64,000 bases of DNA from Torymus aiolomorphi (taxonomy: Eukaryota > Arthropoda > Insecta > Hymenoptera > Torymidae): positions 93,661,842-93,725,841 of the forward strand of contig CM070874.1 in the NCBI GenBank assembly GCA_036365515.1, given 5' to 3'. The position numbers and the translations under genes were made by a program. Position 1 is the stretch's first letter, and every line of letters begins with the position of its first letter. The notes below the pieces were generated by a model, which saw only the letters and a program-made list of their open reading frames with translations, did not search any database and was not told the DNA's origin. This document shows positions 33,000 to 48,555 of this stretch, piece by piece.

Positions 33000-35900
33000 T
33001 GCAATAAAGAACTACTTAATTTTTATTCCTAACGAAGATGAATAAAATAATAAAATAATAACGAGTCTTATTATTTAGGGGTGAAACGAATTTCACCCTC
33101 CGCTTACGTAAGCGCAAATTCTCAGGAAGCCGTTTGGCTTATTTTCTCGGGATGCCAACTAAGGCTCTCGTAAGTTCGAGAAATGAGGAAGAAAAAAAAA
33201 ACAAAGTAAATGCTGGCCAATGCAAAGCAGGAAAGCAGAAAGAAGAATGCAATAAAAAAAATCTTCATCAAGCACTGCTGTATTCTGTTACTGAAGAGCA
33301 ACAAGCGCAAAAAAAACGGTGCAGTTGAAATAAAACCAACTCACACGCAAACGCAAAAAAAAAGAAAATCAAACGAGGAAGAAAATTAAGCAATCCAAAA
33401 AAAATAATTTTCTGGTATGCTGAGGCAAATCCGTTTAATAGCAAAGCAACCAAAGCAACACCTTTGTTATTATTGATCATATGCCTCTGCAACAACAACC
33501 AACTTACTACAATCACAAAAAAACTATTAATTACAACTACTAAGTGCACTCCATGTGCGCAGCACGCTAAAGAAAATTATCGTCACTTAATTTTCTTATT
33601 TTACCAACAACAACAGAAAAAAAACGAATAGTTTCGATACTCACTTCGCTATATGCTAAAATAATTTAAAACGCTACTAACTACTTTAAAATAAATAGCA
33701 ATAGCGAAATTACAACACCAAAAAAAAAAGAATTCAAGCCGAGTGCCAGACTACAATTCAATGTAAAGCCGAATTTAAAATTCAAGTTGAAAGCCTACAA
33801 AAACAACAACAAAAAATCGAGTCAGTAGCCGAGTTCAAATTCTACCCGACGACCAAACTAAAATTCGAATCAACAGCCAAATTTAAACTCGAACTGATAA
33901 CGAAGAAAAAAAAATTCTAACCGAACGCCAAATGGAAGGTCAGCTACGCAATTTACCATATCTAGCATGAAAACAGAAAATGTTTTGTAATAGAGATGTA
34001 ATTATATTACACACTAAACTCTAGTAGAGGTACAACTAATCTATAAGGTAGGAAAATGCTACAGGGTTTTGGTCCCGACCGACAAGGGGAGTAACTTCCG
34101 ATTTAAACAAAATATTCACCGGCCATGGTAATTTTAAAATAGTATTACAACCGCTTTAAATAAAATATTCAATGGCAACTATAATATCAATATACTATTT
34201 GAAAGTAATCACCGCTTAAATACTGTTTTCAATAATGACCAGAATTTAAAAATTTCGGCAAGTGATAATTAATGAATAACAATCTGTTAAAAATATTATT
34301 TAAACACCAAGAAAAAAATGCATATTTTTTTTTTTCAACAATTTTCTGCGATAATTTCGAAATTGTTTATTTAAACAACACTGATTTTAATATAAATTTA
34401 AAAGCAATTATCTTTTAAATGGTTCATACAAGAAAACAATAATTTAAGTATAATATTCCAAAATGATATTTTATAAAATCTCCTATTCCGACTAGAACAA
34501 TTTTAAATTGCTATTTAAAAATAATAATATTCACGATATATTATTCGACAGAAATAAAATTTCAAAGCTGTGTATTTAAGCGTGACAGTATTTCAAGTAA
34601 TTCTCCTCGGTAGCTAGGTACAATAGCTGTACATCAGAACGTGTCTCGCGCACAGCGGACTCGCGGTATGTAAACAAACCGAGTTTCGTATACGTGTATT
34701 ACTCGTGTATGTCTCGAAAATCGACTAATTACTTTCAACTACTACGAGACTATTTTAATTTATTCTATATTCGAGTTTACTAAATATAATTTATTTTTAT
34801 TATAACCAATAATTCCCCTATTGTGCATAAACTCCACTTAGTTGCCCCTTTGTTTCAAATAAAAACAAAAAAACTATTTTCTGTTTCAATTATGGTGCCG
34901 ATGATTAAAAGCTATCGGTATCATATAAATGAGAAAGTTTTTCCCAAGCGCAGAAATAGGTGTTTCGATAGTGTGAGAGTGCATTTATCGGGTAATTAAT
35001 ATGTTAATGAAAAGCATATGTAAAAAGAATAAGCAAGCAGATATGAATAAAAACAGATATATATGGAAGAAAAAATATTTTCTAATAATATGATATATAA
35101 ATACTTGAAATAATTAATTAAATTGAAATAATTTAAAGAAATAATTAAATTGATAATGCCATTATTCATGCAAAATTGCGCTACGTTCTATTTCAATTAC
35201 TGTAGCATGTTTCGGTACTATGATTGTGAGCGTGTGCGATAATGAAATTTGCGAACTCTACTAATTTTCTACCAATTATTCAATTGTAGTTGGTACAGAA
35301 TTATTTGACAGTTTTCTTTTCAACAAGAAGTTTCGATATTATTTTTAGCACTTATCAATTTTTTAATTTCGTGACGGAATTGGTTTTCACAAAAACCTTC
35401 TATTTATTTAGAAGACTTTTGTGACGTAATCACTCTACAAAATGTTTAGACAAAATTTTTCTATTTACTATACATTGAAAAATGGGAAAAAAACCGAGAA
35501 AAGTGTCAAATGTATTACTCTTACAAATTGTGCACAATTTTCCAAAAATTCCACGCACTCACAATTTTTCTAAAACACATGAACACGATTAAACTTCTAT
35601 TGCCGACGCCTGTTGCGTCGTATTCTCGCTGCGACGTGAGAATTTTCAAAATGGCCGACTAGACTGATAGCGTCGGTTTCAAAAAGCAAAAATGGCTATC
35701 TACCACGTTTCTCTCTCTCGCGCGAGTTATGTGGCAGGCCCCGGTGGATCACCAAGGAAAGGTAACACACACAGGTAACACTCGCCAAAGTAAGTAAGTA
35801 ATCGAACAAAGGGTGTTGATTAGAATAATGATTTATTAAAACGTTGTTACAGGTTGGATGCCCGACAGAGACTGGCGATCGTCGATGCGAAGTACAGTAA

Positions 35901-36106
35901 GAGAGTATAAAGAGAGTATATGTATAAAATATATATGAAAAGTATATATTGCATCTTCATTGTCTTCTGGCTTCTCTTTGTCCATGCAGATTCCATTCGG
36001 AGCGATAAGGAGGCTGGCTGGCCGATGCGTCTAAGTACCTATGTGGTGACTCATATAACTCGCGCCGGTACCGTAGAATTACAAATTTTTCACTCGCGAT
36101 TCGCGG
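33000..36106. other. Long leader and unassigned AT-rich DNA
   Basis: 3.1 kb lies between Gag start and PBS, where sister elements have about 0.84 kb, so one or more insertions are likely. 33120-33550 resembles the A-rich leaders of the other elements. 34060-34620 consists of degenerate AT repeats containing TTAAATA. 35640-35900 includes TTTATTAAAACGTTGTTACAG. No ORF is convincing. Confidence 0.45.
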
Positions 36107-36127
36107 GGCCCCACGTTCTGGGTGCCA
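36107..36127 (-). promoter_or_regulatory. Primer binding site of the decayed Gypsy element
   Basis: Minus strand TGGCACCCAGAACGTGGGGC closely resembles the tRNA-Lys-type site. Next to it the plus strand reads TTTATAACGG, comparable to the CTTGTAACG and GTTGTAACGG junctions of the sister elements. Confidence 0.6.
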
Positions 36128-36129
36128 TT

Positions 36130-39095
36130 TATAACGGTGTACTTACGATTTATCCAGGATACAGCGTCATGAAGAATTCTCGCCAACAATGATGAATATC
36201 AGTATTTACGTAATCATGCAAATATATGAGTTCATATTTTCAGTGAATAATACACGCAAGGAGATGGACAAGTAAAGGTCTTTAAATCATCACTCGCTGC
36301 AAATAACAGTAAACTTGGACATTTATTAACTTGAACATAAAAACAGAATATCAAAATTCGCGAGTTATAATTGAAAGTAATGTTGAGCGCCAGCTGGGTC
36401 GTTCCCAGCGATCTAACTAATCCTAAGTTTCGACATGTACGCAACGCGATGCGATAACTAACTGGTTTCGGTACGGCGGGACGCAAATTCAAGCGCGAGC
36501 ACGCGAGTGCTTTACAAAAGTTTCAGCAAGTTTCGATATTACGCGGACGACCCGAGAAAACTATGATTTTACCCGGCTCTAGGTGACAGCTAGAGTCGGT
36601 GCGCGCGACGCAAGAGAGAGCCGAAAACACGTGGCCGCGGCCTAGTTAACTTACCAGCTCGAAGCTGGGACGAAGGCGCAGTTGGCGGACTCGCTGACGA
36701 GGAACGGCGGCAGGAGGGATGCGCTGGGTCGCAGCTAGTGTCGTCTCCGTCGCTGTCTCCTGAAGATAGCGTCGGTCTTGTGAGTGGGCTGGCTGGAAGG
36801 CTTGCAGGCACACGTAATCGGGTTTGCTCGAGCACTCGTGAACAAAAATATCGAAAACCGCAGATTCTAGGCTCTCTTATCTTGTTGCAGGTCACAAGTA
36901 GACGGACAGCGGGGACTGACATGCAGCAACAGCCTCCACAAGCACAGCTGTTCACCCATGGGTCTGTTTCTGCAGTGCAGCACCGCCTTTCTCTTGTATC
37001 TCAGCATCTATCCACATCTTCCCCGGTTATACAAGGTAAATTCTGTTCCTCCTTATCCGGTGTTATGTAAATACTACATTAGTTTTCTTTATTTGCAGGT
37101 GTGAGCAGCATAGTCGCAGAGGCAGTCTCCGGCGAGGCCAGATGCGCCCCTGCGCCACCTCCTCCTGGAATATGATGTGTTCTTTCTTCCTAAGTTTTCT
37201 CTATTCTGTTTATGCTGTTTCACCAGTGCTTGTCTTCTTCTTTACTAACCATCTTTTCTTTTTTACAGGGTCATCTCAGAGCTGCCGCCTCCACATGCCA
37301 AGAAGAATCAAGAGGAGAGTGGGCCCAGTTCACTCGCATCGCAGCAGCATCAGTTAATATAAGGGATGGCAGGAGCTACGTTTTCTTCCTCAGGAGCGGG
37401 GCATGGTTGCAGCACGAGGAGCTGGCAATGCTCCTCGACAAGAGTGCTGTCTTCGCTTTTAATTTATGTTACAGGTAACAGTGTTAATTAGGGTGTCGTG
37501 TGGGTTGCTTGGGCCCTCTTCTGCCAAGCATTCCTTTTCTAACATTAGGTTTTTCTGTTCTGGAAATTTAGCCAGAAAAGAACCCTTACAGCAACCGCTG
37601 GGGCTTTTTTCCCTCTCTAGATTACTAATTGTAATGCTTCAAAGTGAGCGTTACAAGGACTAAGGAGGAACAGAAGTTACCTTTTGTGCAGTGGAGAAAT
37701 GTAAATGGATGCTGTCACTCAAGAAAAAGACGGAGCGGTACTGAAGAAACAGATTCATCGGTGAACAGCTGCACCTGTGGAGAAAGTTTCTGCATGTCAG
37801 CCATCGCTGCTCGTCTACTGGTGACCTGCAACAAAACAAGACTAAAGATAAGTAGAAGAACAGAAAGTTAGAAGAGTAAATTACTGATCCTACCTGGATG
37901 CACTTATACTCTTGATCAGGTGGAGCAGAAGAACCTAACCTCCTCCGGTGATGGACCATGTGCTGGCAAAGGCGGAGAGCACAGCTATTGGAGGCTCCGC
38001 ACACCCTATGAGGGCTTCACCTGTCTCTCCTTCGTGATGCACCAGCACCTCCGTCGGGAGATCACGTTGTCGTCGTCGTCGTGCAGAACACCGGGGCATG
38101 CACGCACATAAACAATCGGCTGCGCGCTGCCGCTACTTGTGTCATGGGAGAGTGAGAGAGAGAGAGGAAGAGTCTAGTACTTGAACAAGAACGAGTGGTG
38201 GCACTCGCTCTCGGGGACTTTGAGGGGCTCGTTCGTCCGCCGACGTGCACTGCTCGGCCACTCCATTATGGACCGTAGTACGCGCTGATATAGTAGCTTA
38301 GGCTCCGTGTTGTACTGTACCGATTTTGCGTGGTATCGCCATAAAGCACGCGAGTGTCCAACGCCACTGAAGACACTGCTCAGCTGCACAGCCGCCTTGA
38401 GTCATCACCACGAGCTCAGCCTTCCCAAGTTCGTCACCTCAAGTTCAGCCGCCAGTATCACCGGAGCTGACCATCGACGGAAACTCCTGTGCCCCGCCGT
38501 CGCTGCCAACTCGTCACCACGTGGAGCGCCACTGCAGCTCCAGCTTCGAGCTGGTAAGTCGTTGTAGGCCGCGGCCACTACTCCCTCGGCTCCCTCGTTT
38601 CTCTCTCGCGTCGTGCATGCCGACTCTAGTCGTCGCCTAGAGCCGACAAATTTGTTATCCTCATATCGGGTTGTATTGAAACGATATCGAAACTCTTCCT
38701 CGTGAGTAGCGCCTGAATTCGCGTTCCATTATCGTGCTCTACCGAAACTGCCCGGTCATTGCATCGCGTTGTTGTTTAGTTCGTATCGTAACTTAGGATA
38801 TTAGTTAGAACGCTGGGAACGTCCCAGCTGGCGCTCAACTCTATTCTTAATTATACCTCGCTAATTTATATATTCTCTTTTTGTTCTTATTTCAATAAGT
38901 GTTCAAGTTTTACTGTTAATTGCAGCGATTGATGATTTAAAGACCTTTACTTGTCCATCTCCTTGCGTTGATGATAATTCATTGAAAATACGAACATATA
39001 TATTTGCATGGTTAATTAGATATTGATATTCATCATTGTTGGCGAGAATTCTACATGACGCTGTACCATGGATAAATTGTAAGTACACCGTTATA
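36130..39095. repeat. Mirror-image block: LTR-like ends in inverted orientation
   Basis: The left end TATAACGGTGTACTTAC is the inverse of the right end (GTAAGTACACCGTTATA). The similarity continues for about 560 bp on each side (36130-36700 against 38540-39095) and, less well, through the interior (36895-36985 against 37745-37830). Both arms carry the same GT-AG intron signal (CAGCTCGAAGCTGG/GTAAGT, then TTGCAG), pointing outward. The left end abuts a PBS, so the block is either one very large LTR with palindromic structure or two LTRs in inverted orientation. Confidence 0.65.
36893..37100 (+). other. Splice-signal-bounded segment inside the mirror block
   Basis: TCTTGTTGCAG|GTCAC at 36893, then ATACAAG|GTAAATTC near 37036 and TTTATTTGCAG|GTGTGAG at 37099, bound a possible exon and a ~63-bp intron. 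Reading MQQQPPQAQLFTHGSVSAV is open across it. A diverged inverted copy of the exon start is at 37745-37830. The role is unknown; it could be a non-coding spliced RNA. Confidence 0.3.
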
Positions 39096-42640
<3,545 letters not shown>

Positions 42641-42641
42641 C

Positions 42642-43735
42642 TTATTGAAATTGATATTGTGATGTGTTCTTTACATGTGTAGATAAAGCGTTATTATCGT
42701 CCTGTTTTTCGCATTTTTTACTATGTACTTTAACTCTAATATCTAACCTACGGCTGGTTTGCCCGACATATGTTGCCTCGCAATCCTTACAGTCTATACA
42801 ATATACTACATTTGCATTGTCGCCTGTTTCACAAGTATCTTTTCCCAATTTCATAAAACGTCTGAATTTGTTAGCAGTACTATAGATTATTTATGTGTTA
42901 AATTTGTCGAAGAAATTTTTCATGATAGGTCTCAATTCATCTACGAACGGTAGTATTCGTGGTTTTTTTTTCTTTTAAATTTTGGAGAATTGTTAGTTAA
43001 AAATATTAATCTCTTTGCAATATGTATGTTGACTAGATCTGCGGGGTAATTGTTATCAAAAAGTAGTAGCTTTGTCAAACTGAGATTTTTATCGTGGAAG
43101 CTTACATCTAACAGTTTAATAGCTTTATCGACCAAGGAGTAAATGATTGCAATTTTGTTGTTCATAGGATGTTGTGAATAAAAGTTCAATAACTGACCTG
43201 AGAAAATCGGTTTTCTATACCAATTAGTTATAATACGATTATTTTTTTTATAACTATTATTTCTATGATAAGGAAACTAATTTTATTATCTCGTGATCTT
43301 TCAACTGTAAATTGTAGACGTTCACTGTACATATTAAAAATGTTCTTAGTATATTCTATCATATTACTCAGCACACACAATAGGACATCGTCTACATACC
43401 GGAAATAGAAAATAGATTCGAAGCGTAATTTAGATAAAGCGAAGTTTTCAAGGTATTCATGACAATGTCAGCCAAGACCGGGCTAATCGGATTGGCCATA
43501 GCAGAGCCGAAAATTTCCGTATAAAAGACATTATTAAATTAAAAATGATTATGAGTGAGTATGAATTTAATGACGCCTATAAACTCGCTGCAACTCATAT
43601 ATTTATACAATGATATAAATATGTCTATCTTCTTTCTATTGCAGAATAGATCAGTTCATTGGACACATTAGTAAACAAGCTCACTACATCTAAGCTTATT
43701 ATTTTTTTACTTTTAGTTTTTTATGTAAAAAACAT
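42642..43735 (-). pseudogene. Penelope-like element: RT and GIY-YIG endonuclease remnants
   Basis: At 42642-42854 the minus strand encodes NVVYCIDCKDCEATYVGQTS RRL (shown split), the GIY-YIG endonuclease block with the CxxC of Penelope-like elements. 42941-43189 gives the linker (NFYSQHPMNNKIAIIYSLVD) between RT and endonuclease. Farther right, in several frames, are RT motifs: LDVVSLFTNV near 43690 and a FRYVDDVL catalytic motif near 43400. These are interrupted by stops and frameshifts. The 5' part is missing beyond about 43735. Confidence 0.85.
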
Positions 43736-44552
43736 GTTCCTAAAATTTTAGATCGATATTTGCAGAAACAAAAAATCTATGCAATATTGAAATTTCAATT
43801 TCTTTGAATTTTTGGTCATACAGCAACTTTTGACATTTTTTCCTTCAAAATCTTGAAACTTTTTGTATAGAGCATTGATTGGAAAAAAGTTAGCAATTTT
43901 GGTGTAAAAAATAGTAGTATTTTTTAATTAATGACATTTGCATGTCTCTTTTGGTTGATTTTTATTATGCCTTCATCGAAGAATATTGAGACTACGCCTC
44001 AAAATTTTTTGTTCCACAAAACTTTTTTGAATTCTTCTTTTAAAACTCTTTAAAATGGGTTTTTGACCAATATTGGACAAGGTAATTGAAAGAAGTTACG
44101 ATTTTTTTAAATGTCAAGAAAAATCAATAATTAGCTTTTTTGATAATGTGGTATTTTTATCAAGGTCATCAATAAATAATATTGTGATATAAAAAGGTTT
44201 ATTAATAATAATAGTACTAATGAACGGTACAGAGATAATGTACCGGTGTGCACTCGACCTCATCTCGTAAGAGTCTGAGTGAGTATCTGACGTGACTTAT
44301 GGGCTCTTGTTGAGCGTCTCAAGGTGGCTACATTTTCTGCCGGTTGGTTATGAATTTCAGGATTTTTATCGGTCGACATGCAGCTTGTATTAGGCTTTGA
44401 CAATTTGCTTGTGTCGCAGTTTACATTAGTTTTTTGTTCACCTGTCGACAATGGACTCTTTACCGTTTTGAGGCTCGATTTCATTACCTGCCGTTAATGC
44501 TTTATCAATCACAATTACACGCTTATAATTACATTACTATCAACGAAAGTGA
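43736..44552. other. AT-rich DNA, no gene identified
   Basis: A Ser/Thr/Asn-rich 74-codon frame at 44260-44484 (minus) may be the C-terminal tail of the Gypsy integrase fragment to its right. Otherwise nothing is seen. Confidence 0.35.
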
Positions 44553-44753
44553 CTAGAGGAAGGTTACATGGGCGCAATTGATCGGCATGCCTCTTCCATT
44601 CACGGTTATCATCACTTCGCACCGCGTATGAGACTGATCCACTAATTTATACATAACTTCTGCTTTCCGCCATTTATCACTCGTATAATCTTTCGCCATC
44701 ACTACTTCGTTATCCTTAAATTCTATTTTTCTATTACCACTAAAATGCTGCAT
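44553..44753 (-). pseudogene. Integrase C-terminal part
   Basis: KIEFKDNEVVMAKDYTSDKW and CEVMITVNGRGMPINCAHV match the C-terminal module (FxxGxxVxxxxY...KWxxG) of K02A2.6-type Gypsy integrases. Adjacent to and overlapping the core fragment. Confidence 0.7.
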
Positions 44754-44937
44754 TTGTTCGATGCGTCGATGCGTTTATCGCTGAAAATTTCTCTCTGTGT
44801 ACTCCTTTCGAAAATGCGTCAATAATTATCTGATACATTCCACCTTCCAGAGATCCCAAAAAATCCGTGTGTAATTTGTGGTTCGGATCGTCTGTCCAGG
44901 TCCATGGGTGTAAAGACATTTTCGGCGGGATGCTCAC
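44740..44937 (-). pseudogene. Integrase core fragment
   Basis: LHPWTWTDDPNHKLHTDFLG carries the first catalytic Asp in HTDFLG, followed by MYQIIIDAFSKGVHRE. Canonical is DAFSKWxE, so the Trp is lost. The second Asp and Glu region is missing. Confidence 0.8.
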
Positions 44938-45509
44938 ATTTTCTAAACACTGTGGGCATGATTTAACAATCTACTCTATAGATCGTGATCGATACCTGGC
45001 CACCAGATATATGATCGCGCTATATATTTCATGCGCACTATTCCCATGTGTGCGTCATGCAGTTCTCGTAATAAATGTTCGCGTAGCGTAATCGGAACTA
45101 ACACTCTATGGGCCCACACAATGCAGCCTTTTTCGATAGATAGTTCGAACCATCGACGTAAAAATGGCGTTAATATATCCGGTACTTAGCTAGGCCAAAT
45201 TTGTAACGTCTTCACTAATTTCAACGTTTAGTCATTATCTGTTTCAGCTCTTAATACGTCCGCGAATATTACTTTAACATCCTCGGTTGTTAAGTTTAAA
45301 TAAAAGTACTCGTCTCAACCATCTTCACCCTCCTCAACCCTTTTGTCTACACTTAAACAAACTTAAATGCGCGCTTCCGTTTTCGTCGTATCTTATTTCG
45401 TAATCGAATCCTGATAAGAAAACGCTCCAATGTAAAACGCGGTTAGCTACCATCGTCGGCAAACTCTTTTTCTCCCCAAATATATACATTAAAGGCTTGT
45501 TATCGGTTT

Positions 45510-45854
45510 CTAATGTAAATCGTCTCCCATAAAAGTACTGGTAAAATATTTTACTCCAAAAATGAGTACTAGTACCTCCTTGACTAACAGAGAGTACCTA
45601 GTTTCTGCCTTAGATAACGTGCGTGACACGTACGCTACTGGCCGCACTATATTCCGCTCCAAAATGTGCGATAACGCCACTCCTACACCTATTGGAGACG
45701 CGTCGGCCGTTATTTTGATGGGTAATTCAGTGATATGCGGCATTAATACATCGTACGAGACTATCCTAGCTTTCGCGGCTTTAAACGCGTTTTCGCAGCT
45801 ACATGTCCAATCCCATTTACTATCTTTTCTTATTAATTTATATAACGGGTTCAC
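45510..45854 (-). pseudogene. RNase H-like fragment
   Basis: SKWDWTCSCENAFKAAKARI leads into PIKITADASPIGVGVALSH, with the D of the RNase H active site in TADAS. It ends YFTSTFMGDDLH where the next catalytic residues would follow. Confidence 0.8.
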
Positions 45855-46069
45855 AATATCAGAATAACTTTTAATAAATTTTGTATAATAGCTTAGTATG
45901 CTTAAGAAAACTTGTAACTCTTGTAGTGATCCTAAACACTTAATTCTATCCGTTGCAAAAACACATTTGATTTCTTCATTCTAAGCCCGGAATCCCTCAG
46001 TTTTTTCAAAACTTCTCTCAAACGCTTATTATGAGTTTCAAGGTCAGGAATCCCATAATTACAAAATCA

Positions 46070-46560
46070 TCAAAGAAACTTCATGAATCCTTCGATACCT
46101 GACACCAATGTATTTATTTCCCTTTGGAAAAGGCCTGGAGTGGAGCTTACTCCATAACATGACTTAGTATAATAGAATAACTCCAAATGGGTAGAAATCG
46201 TGGTCAATGTCTGTGACGAAATATCCGATTCAAGTTGCTGATATGCGTTTGACATATCAAGTTTTGAAAATACTGAGTTGCCCCCTAATTTTGGTAAATG
46301 ATCCTGTATTCGAGGAATCGGGTGTCTATCGATTTTTAATCATGGGTATAATGTAGTCTTTAGTCCCCGCATATTCATATCTGTCCGTAACTTTTTAAGA
46401 TCTGGACAATCGAGGTAGCCCATTCACTACTCTCTATACAGCTACTAACACGCCTTCCATACAGTATTGGTCGGGGTTTGCGATAAACGGGTGTGGTTCC
46501 CTCCTTTAAATTCCGCTTGAAATTTTCTTTATTATAGGTGCCTAGACCTTCAGTAAACAA
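46070..46560 (-). pseudogene. Reverse-transcriptase fragments
   Basis: 46375-46560 encodes TPVYRKPRPILYGRRV and SSEWATSIVQILKSYG, the entry of RT. 46070-46255 encodes SNAYQQLESDISSQTLTTIST, KSCYGVSSTPGLFQREI (motif B-type GVSSxP). A frame change and stop lie between them, and no catalytic YxDD is visible. Confidence 0.8.
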
Positions 46561-46691
46561 ATTCTTTTACTATTTTTTGAACCCTACCTTCTGTTCAACC
46601 TCAATTTTTTTAATAGTTACATTCTTTTTCGGAAATTCTTTCATTCCAATTTACGCTGTATTTCCTTGTTTTTAACATTGACTTCTAAAAT

Positions 46692-46925
46692 TCAATCGGA
46701 TGAAATAATCGGATCTCCCGCGTAGCTCTTAAATTTCCGATGCATTTCTTTTAATTTTATGGTTTTGAATTCGGAATCATCGCGATATCCCATCGAAATC
46801 GCTGTTATCGGTGAGCTCATGTCTATTTCAAATTTCGCTGCTAAATCGTTTACTCTCACGGTTGTTTGGTACGGTTTAAGGGAAGATTGAGGTGGAAAAA
46901 CGCAAAAAATTTCGAAAAATCTCAT
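46692..46925 (-). pseudogene. Aspartic protease fragment with lost active site
   Basis: AAKFEIDMSSPITAISMGY aligns with the MEIDTGSAxSxIS active-site region; the DTG triad reads DMS. It is followed by MHRKFKSYAGDPI, as in the family. Confidence 0.65.
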
Positions 46926-47035
46926 TTTTTTACTAAATGATTAATAATTATATGAAAAAAATAGAGAAACAATGCGTTTTTTATTTGTTTGATCGCAATT
47001 TAGAAGATTTTTTTGGATTAAACCTATATTAAAAG

Positions 47036-47983
47036 TTGAAAGCTTGTTTTCTCAAAATTATATATTTCAATATTCCAAATGATTTTTCAAAATCCAAAGA
47101 AATTACTACGGGTGTTCCTCAAGGAACTATATTAGGACCATTACTTTTTATACTATATGTCAATGACTTACTAGGAGGTATGCAAAATGACACAATCATG
47201 TCCTACGCTGATGGCACGGTTATCATCTCAAGTGACAACACGTGGTCCTCAGCTCAGGAAAAAATGTGTGCTTACCTTAATCGTGTGACCATATGGCTTG
47301 CCCAAAATAAATTGTCACTAAATATAGATAAAACGGTCTATATGACTCTCGGAAACTATTCTGATAGTGTGCCTAACACACTAAACATCAGCATAGGAAA
47401 ACAATTAATAAAAAGAGTAGAAAGCCATAAGTATTTAGGGCTACATTTTGACTACAATATGAAATGGGATAAGCACATAAGATACATTATTAAAAAAACT
47501 AAATACTTAATTTTTATTTTCGCTAAGATAAAAAATATGATGGGCTCAAAAACATTAATTATTATATATTATGCCTTCTTTCATAGTATACTTAATTATG
47601 GGGTAATTTCTTGGGGTGGAGCATACGACAACAACACGAAACTAATTCAATCAACACAAAACAAAATACTGAAAATCATAAATAAAAATAAATTTTCCCA
47701 AATTAATCCACCTCTTTGAATAAGAAAAATGTTCCAGTTAGAATCAATATCTTTCCACTATGCAACTCTAAGAGATAATTATATAAACAGTACAAGCAAG
47801 ACCAGGAACAAATCAATTCAACTACCAAAAAGTGATAAACGAATTAGTGATAAAAATAGCTACGATGAAGCTATAAGAATCTTTAATAGGCTCACGAAAG
47901 ATCTCAAAATTATGTCATTCAGTAGACAAATTATAAAGAAAAAATTAAAAATGTTCATATTAAAAGAGGCGATAACAAATTAA
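47036..47983 (+). pseudogene. Non-LTR retrotransposon RT, C-terminal half (Jockey/CR1-type)
   Basis: The first frame (47036-47719) has EITTGVPQGTILGPLLFILY (RT motif B region), MSYADGTVIISSDNTW where the canonical YADDT is YADGT, and SHKYLGLHFDYNMKW. The second (47729-47983) continues the C-terminal helices after a stop TGA at 47717-47719. The 5' part (endonuclease and most RT) is missing, as expected for a 5'-truncated non-LTR insertion. Confidence 0.9.
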
Positions 47984-48283
47984 ATTAAATATTAATAATT
48001 TAATATTAACAAAAATTTTATTATCTGTTATATGGTATAATAATTTCTACGCGATGTTTTAATAAATCTATATGCGATGTTGACTAAAAAGCGTCTACCA
48101 TAACCTAGTATGTAAGAATATATTATTTAGCTTTTAAGTTTTTTCCTCTTTTGTTTCTTTTGTACCAGACCTACACACAGGCAATACGATTTGCCTCGGT
48201 AGGATTTACTTACTTATGTACATTTACTATGTAAATATATAATAATGTAATATTTATATGGAAATAAATAAATAAATAAAAGA
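47984..48283 (+). other. 3' UTR and (AAATA)n tail of the non-LTR element
   Basis: Ends GGAAATAAATAAATAAATAAA at about 48260-48280, the simple-repeat tail typical of Jockey/CR1-type elements. A target-site duplication could not be identified. Confidence 0.7.
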
Positions 48284-48555
48284 GGTATTTGTATCAATTT
48301 TTTTTTAATACTATAAGCAATACTTTTTGGTTAAAATATCATAATTTTACTAAAAAAAAATGCCTTCTCTATTATTTATTTGTTCAACTAAAAATCTCGG
48401 GTAAAAAATCTTATATGTAATTATATATAACTATATATAAATCCTCATATATAATTATATATAGAATTTGACCTTACATAATTGTATATGAATATATATA
48501 ATTATGTATAATCATGTATGCTAATATATGTTTATACATGGTCATGTATAACTAT
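48284..48555. other. TATA-rich junction before the palindrome
   Basis: 48410-48550 is a degenerate ATATATAATTATATA-like repeat. The sequence changes abruptly at about 48556, where the palindrome begins. Confidence 0.6.

Larger units (their letters stand above)
29123..36127 (-). mobile_element. Decayed Gypsy-type element, minus strand, 3' truncated
   Basis: Gag N-terminus at 32993, Gag/NC, protease and RT follow leftwards, ending in RT near 29123. RNase H, integrase and left LTR are missing. To the right lies an unusually long leader (33000-36106), then a PBS at 36107-36127 and the LTR-like block at 36130. Confidence 0.75.
44553..46925 (-). mobile_element. Relic of a second Gypsy lineage (K02A2.6-like)
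   Basis: Minus-strand fragments keep the Gypsy order when read from right to left: protease (46692-46925), RT (46375-46560 and 46070-46255), RNase H (45510-45854), integrase core (44740-44937) and integrase C-terminus (44553-44753). LTRs are not found. Each piece has frameshifts between it and the next, so it is old. Confidence 0.85.

Noticed and set aside
36738..37070. Host protein-coding gene
   Set aside because: It lies inside the mirror block, with diverged inverted copies nearby; frame short and without recognised domain.
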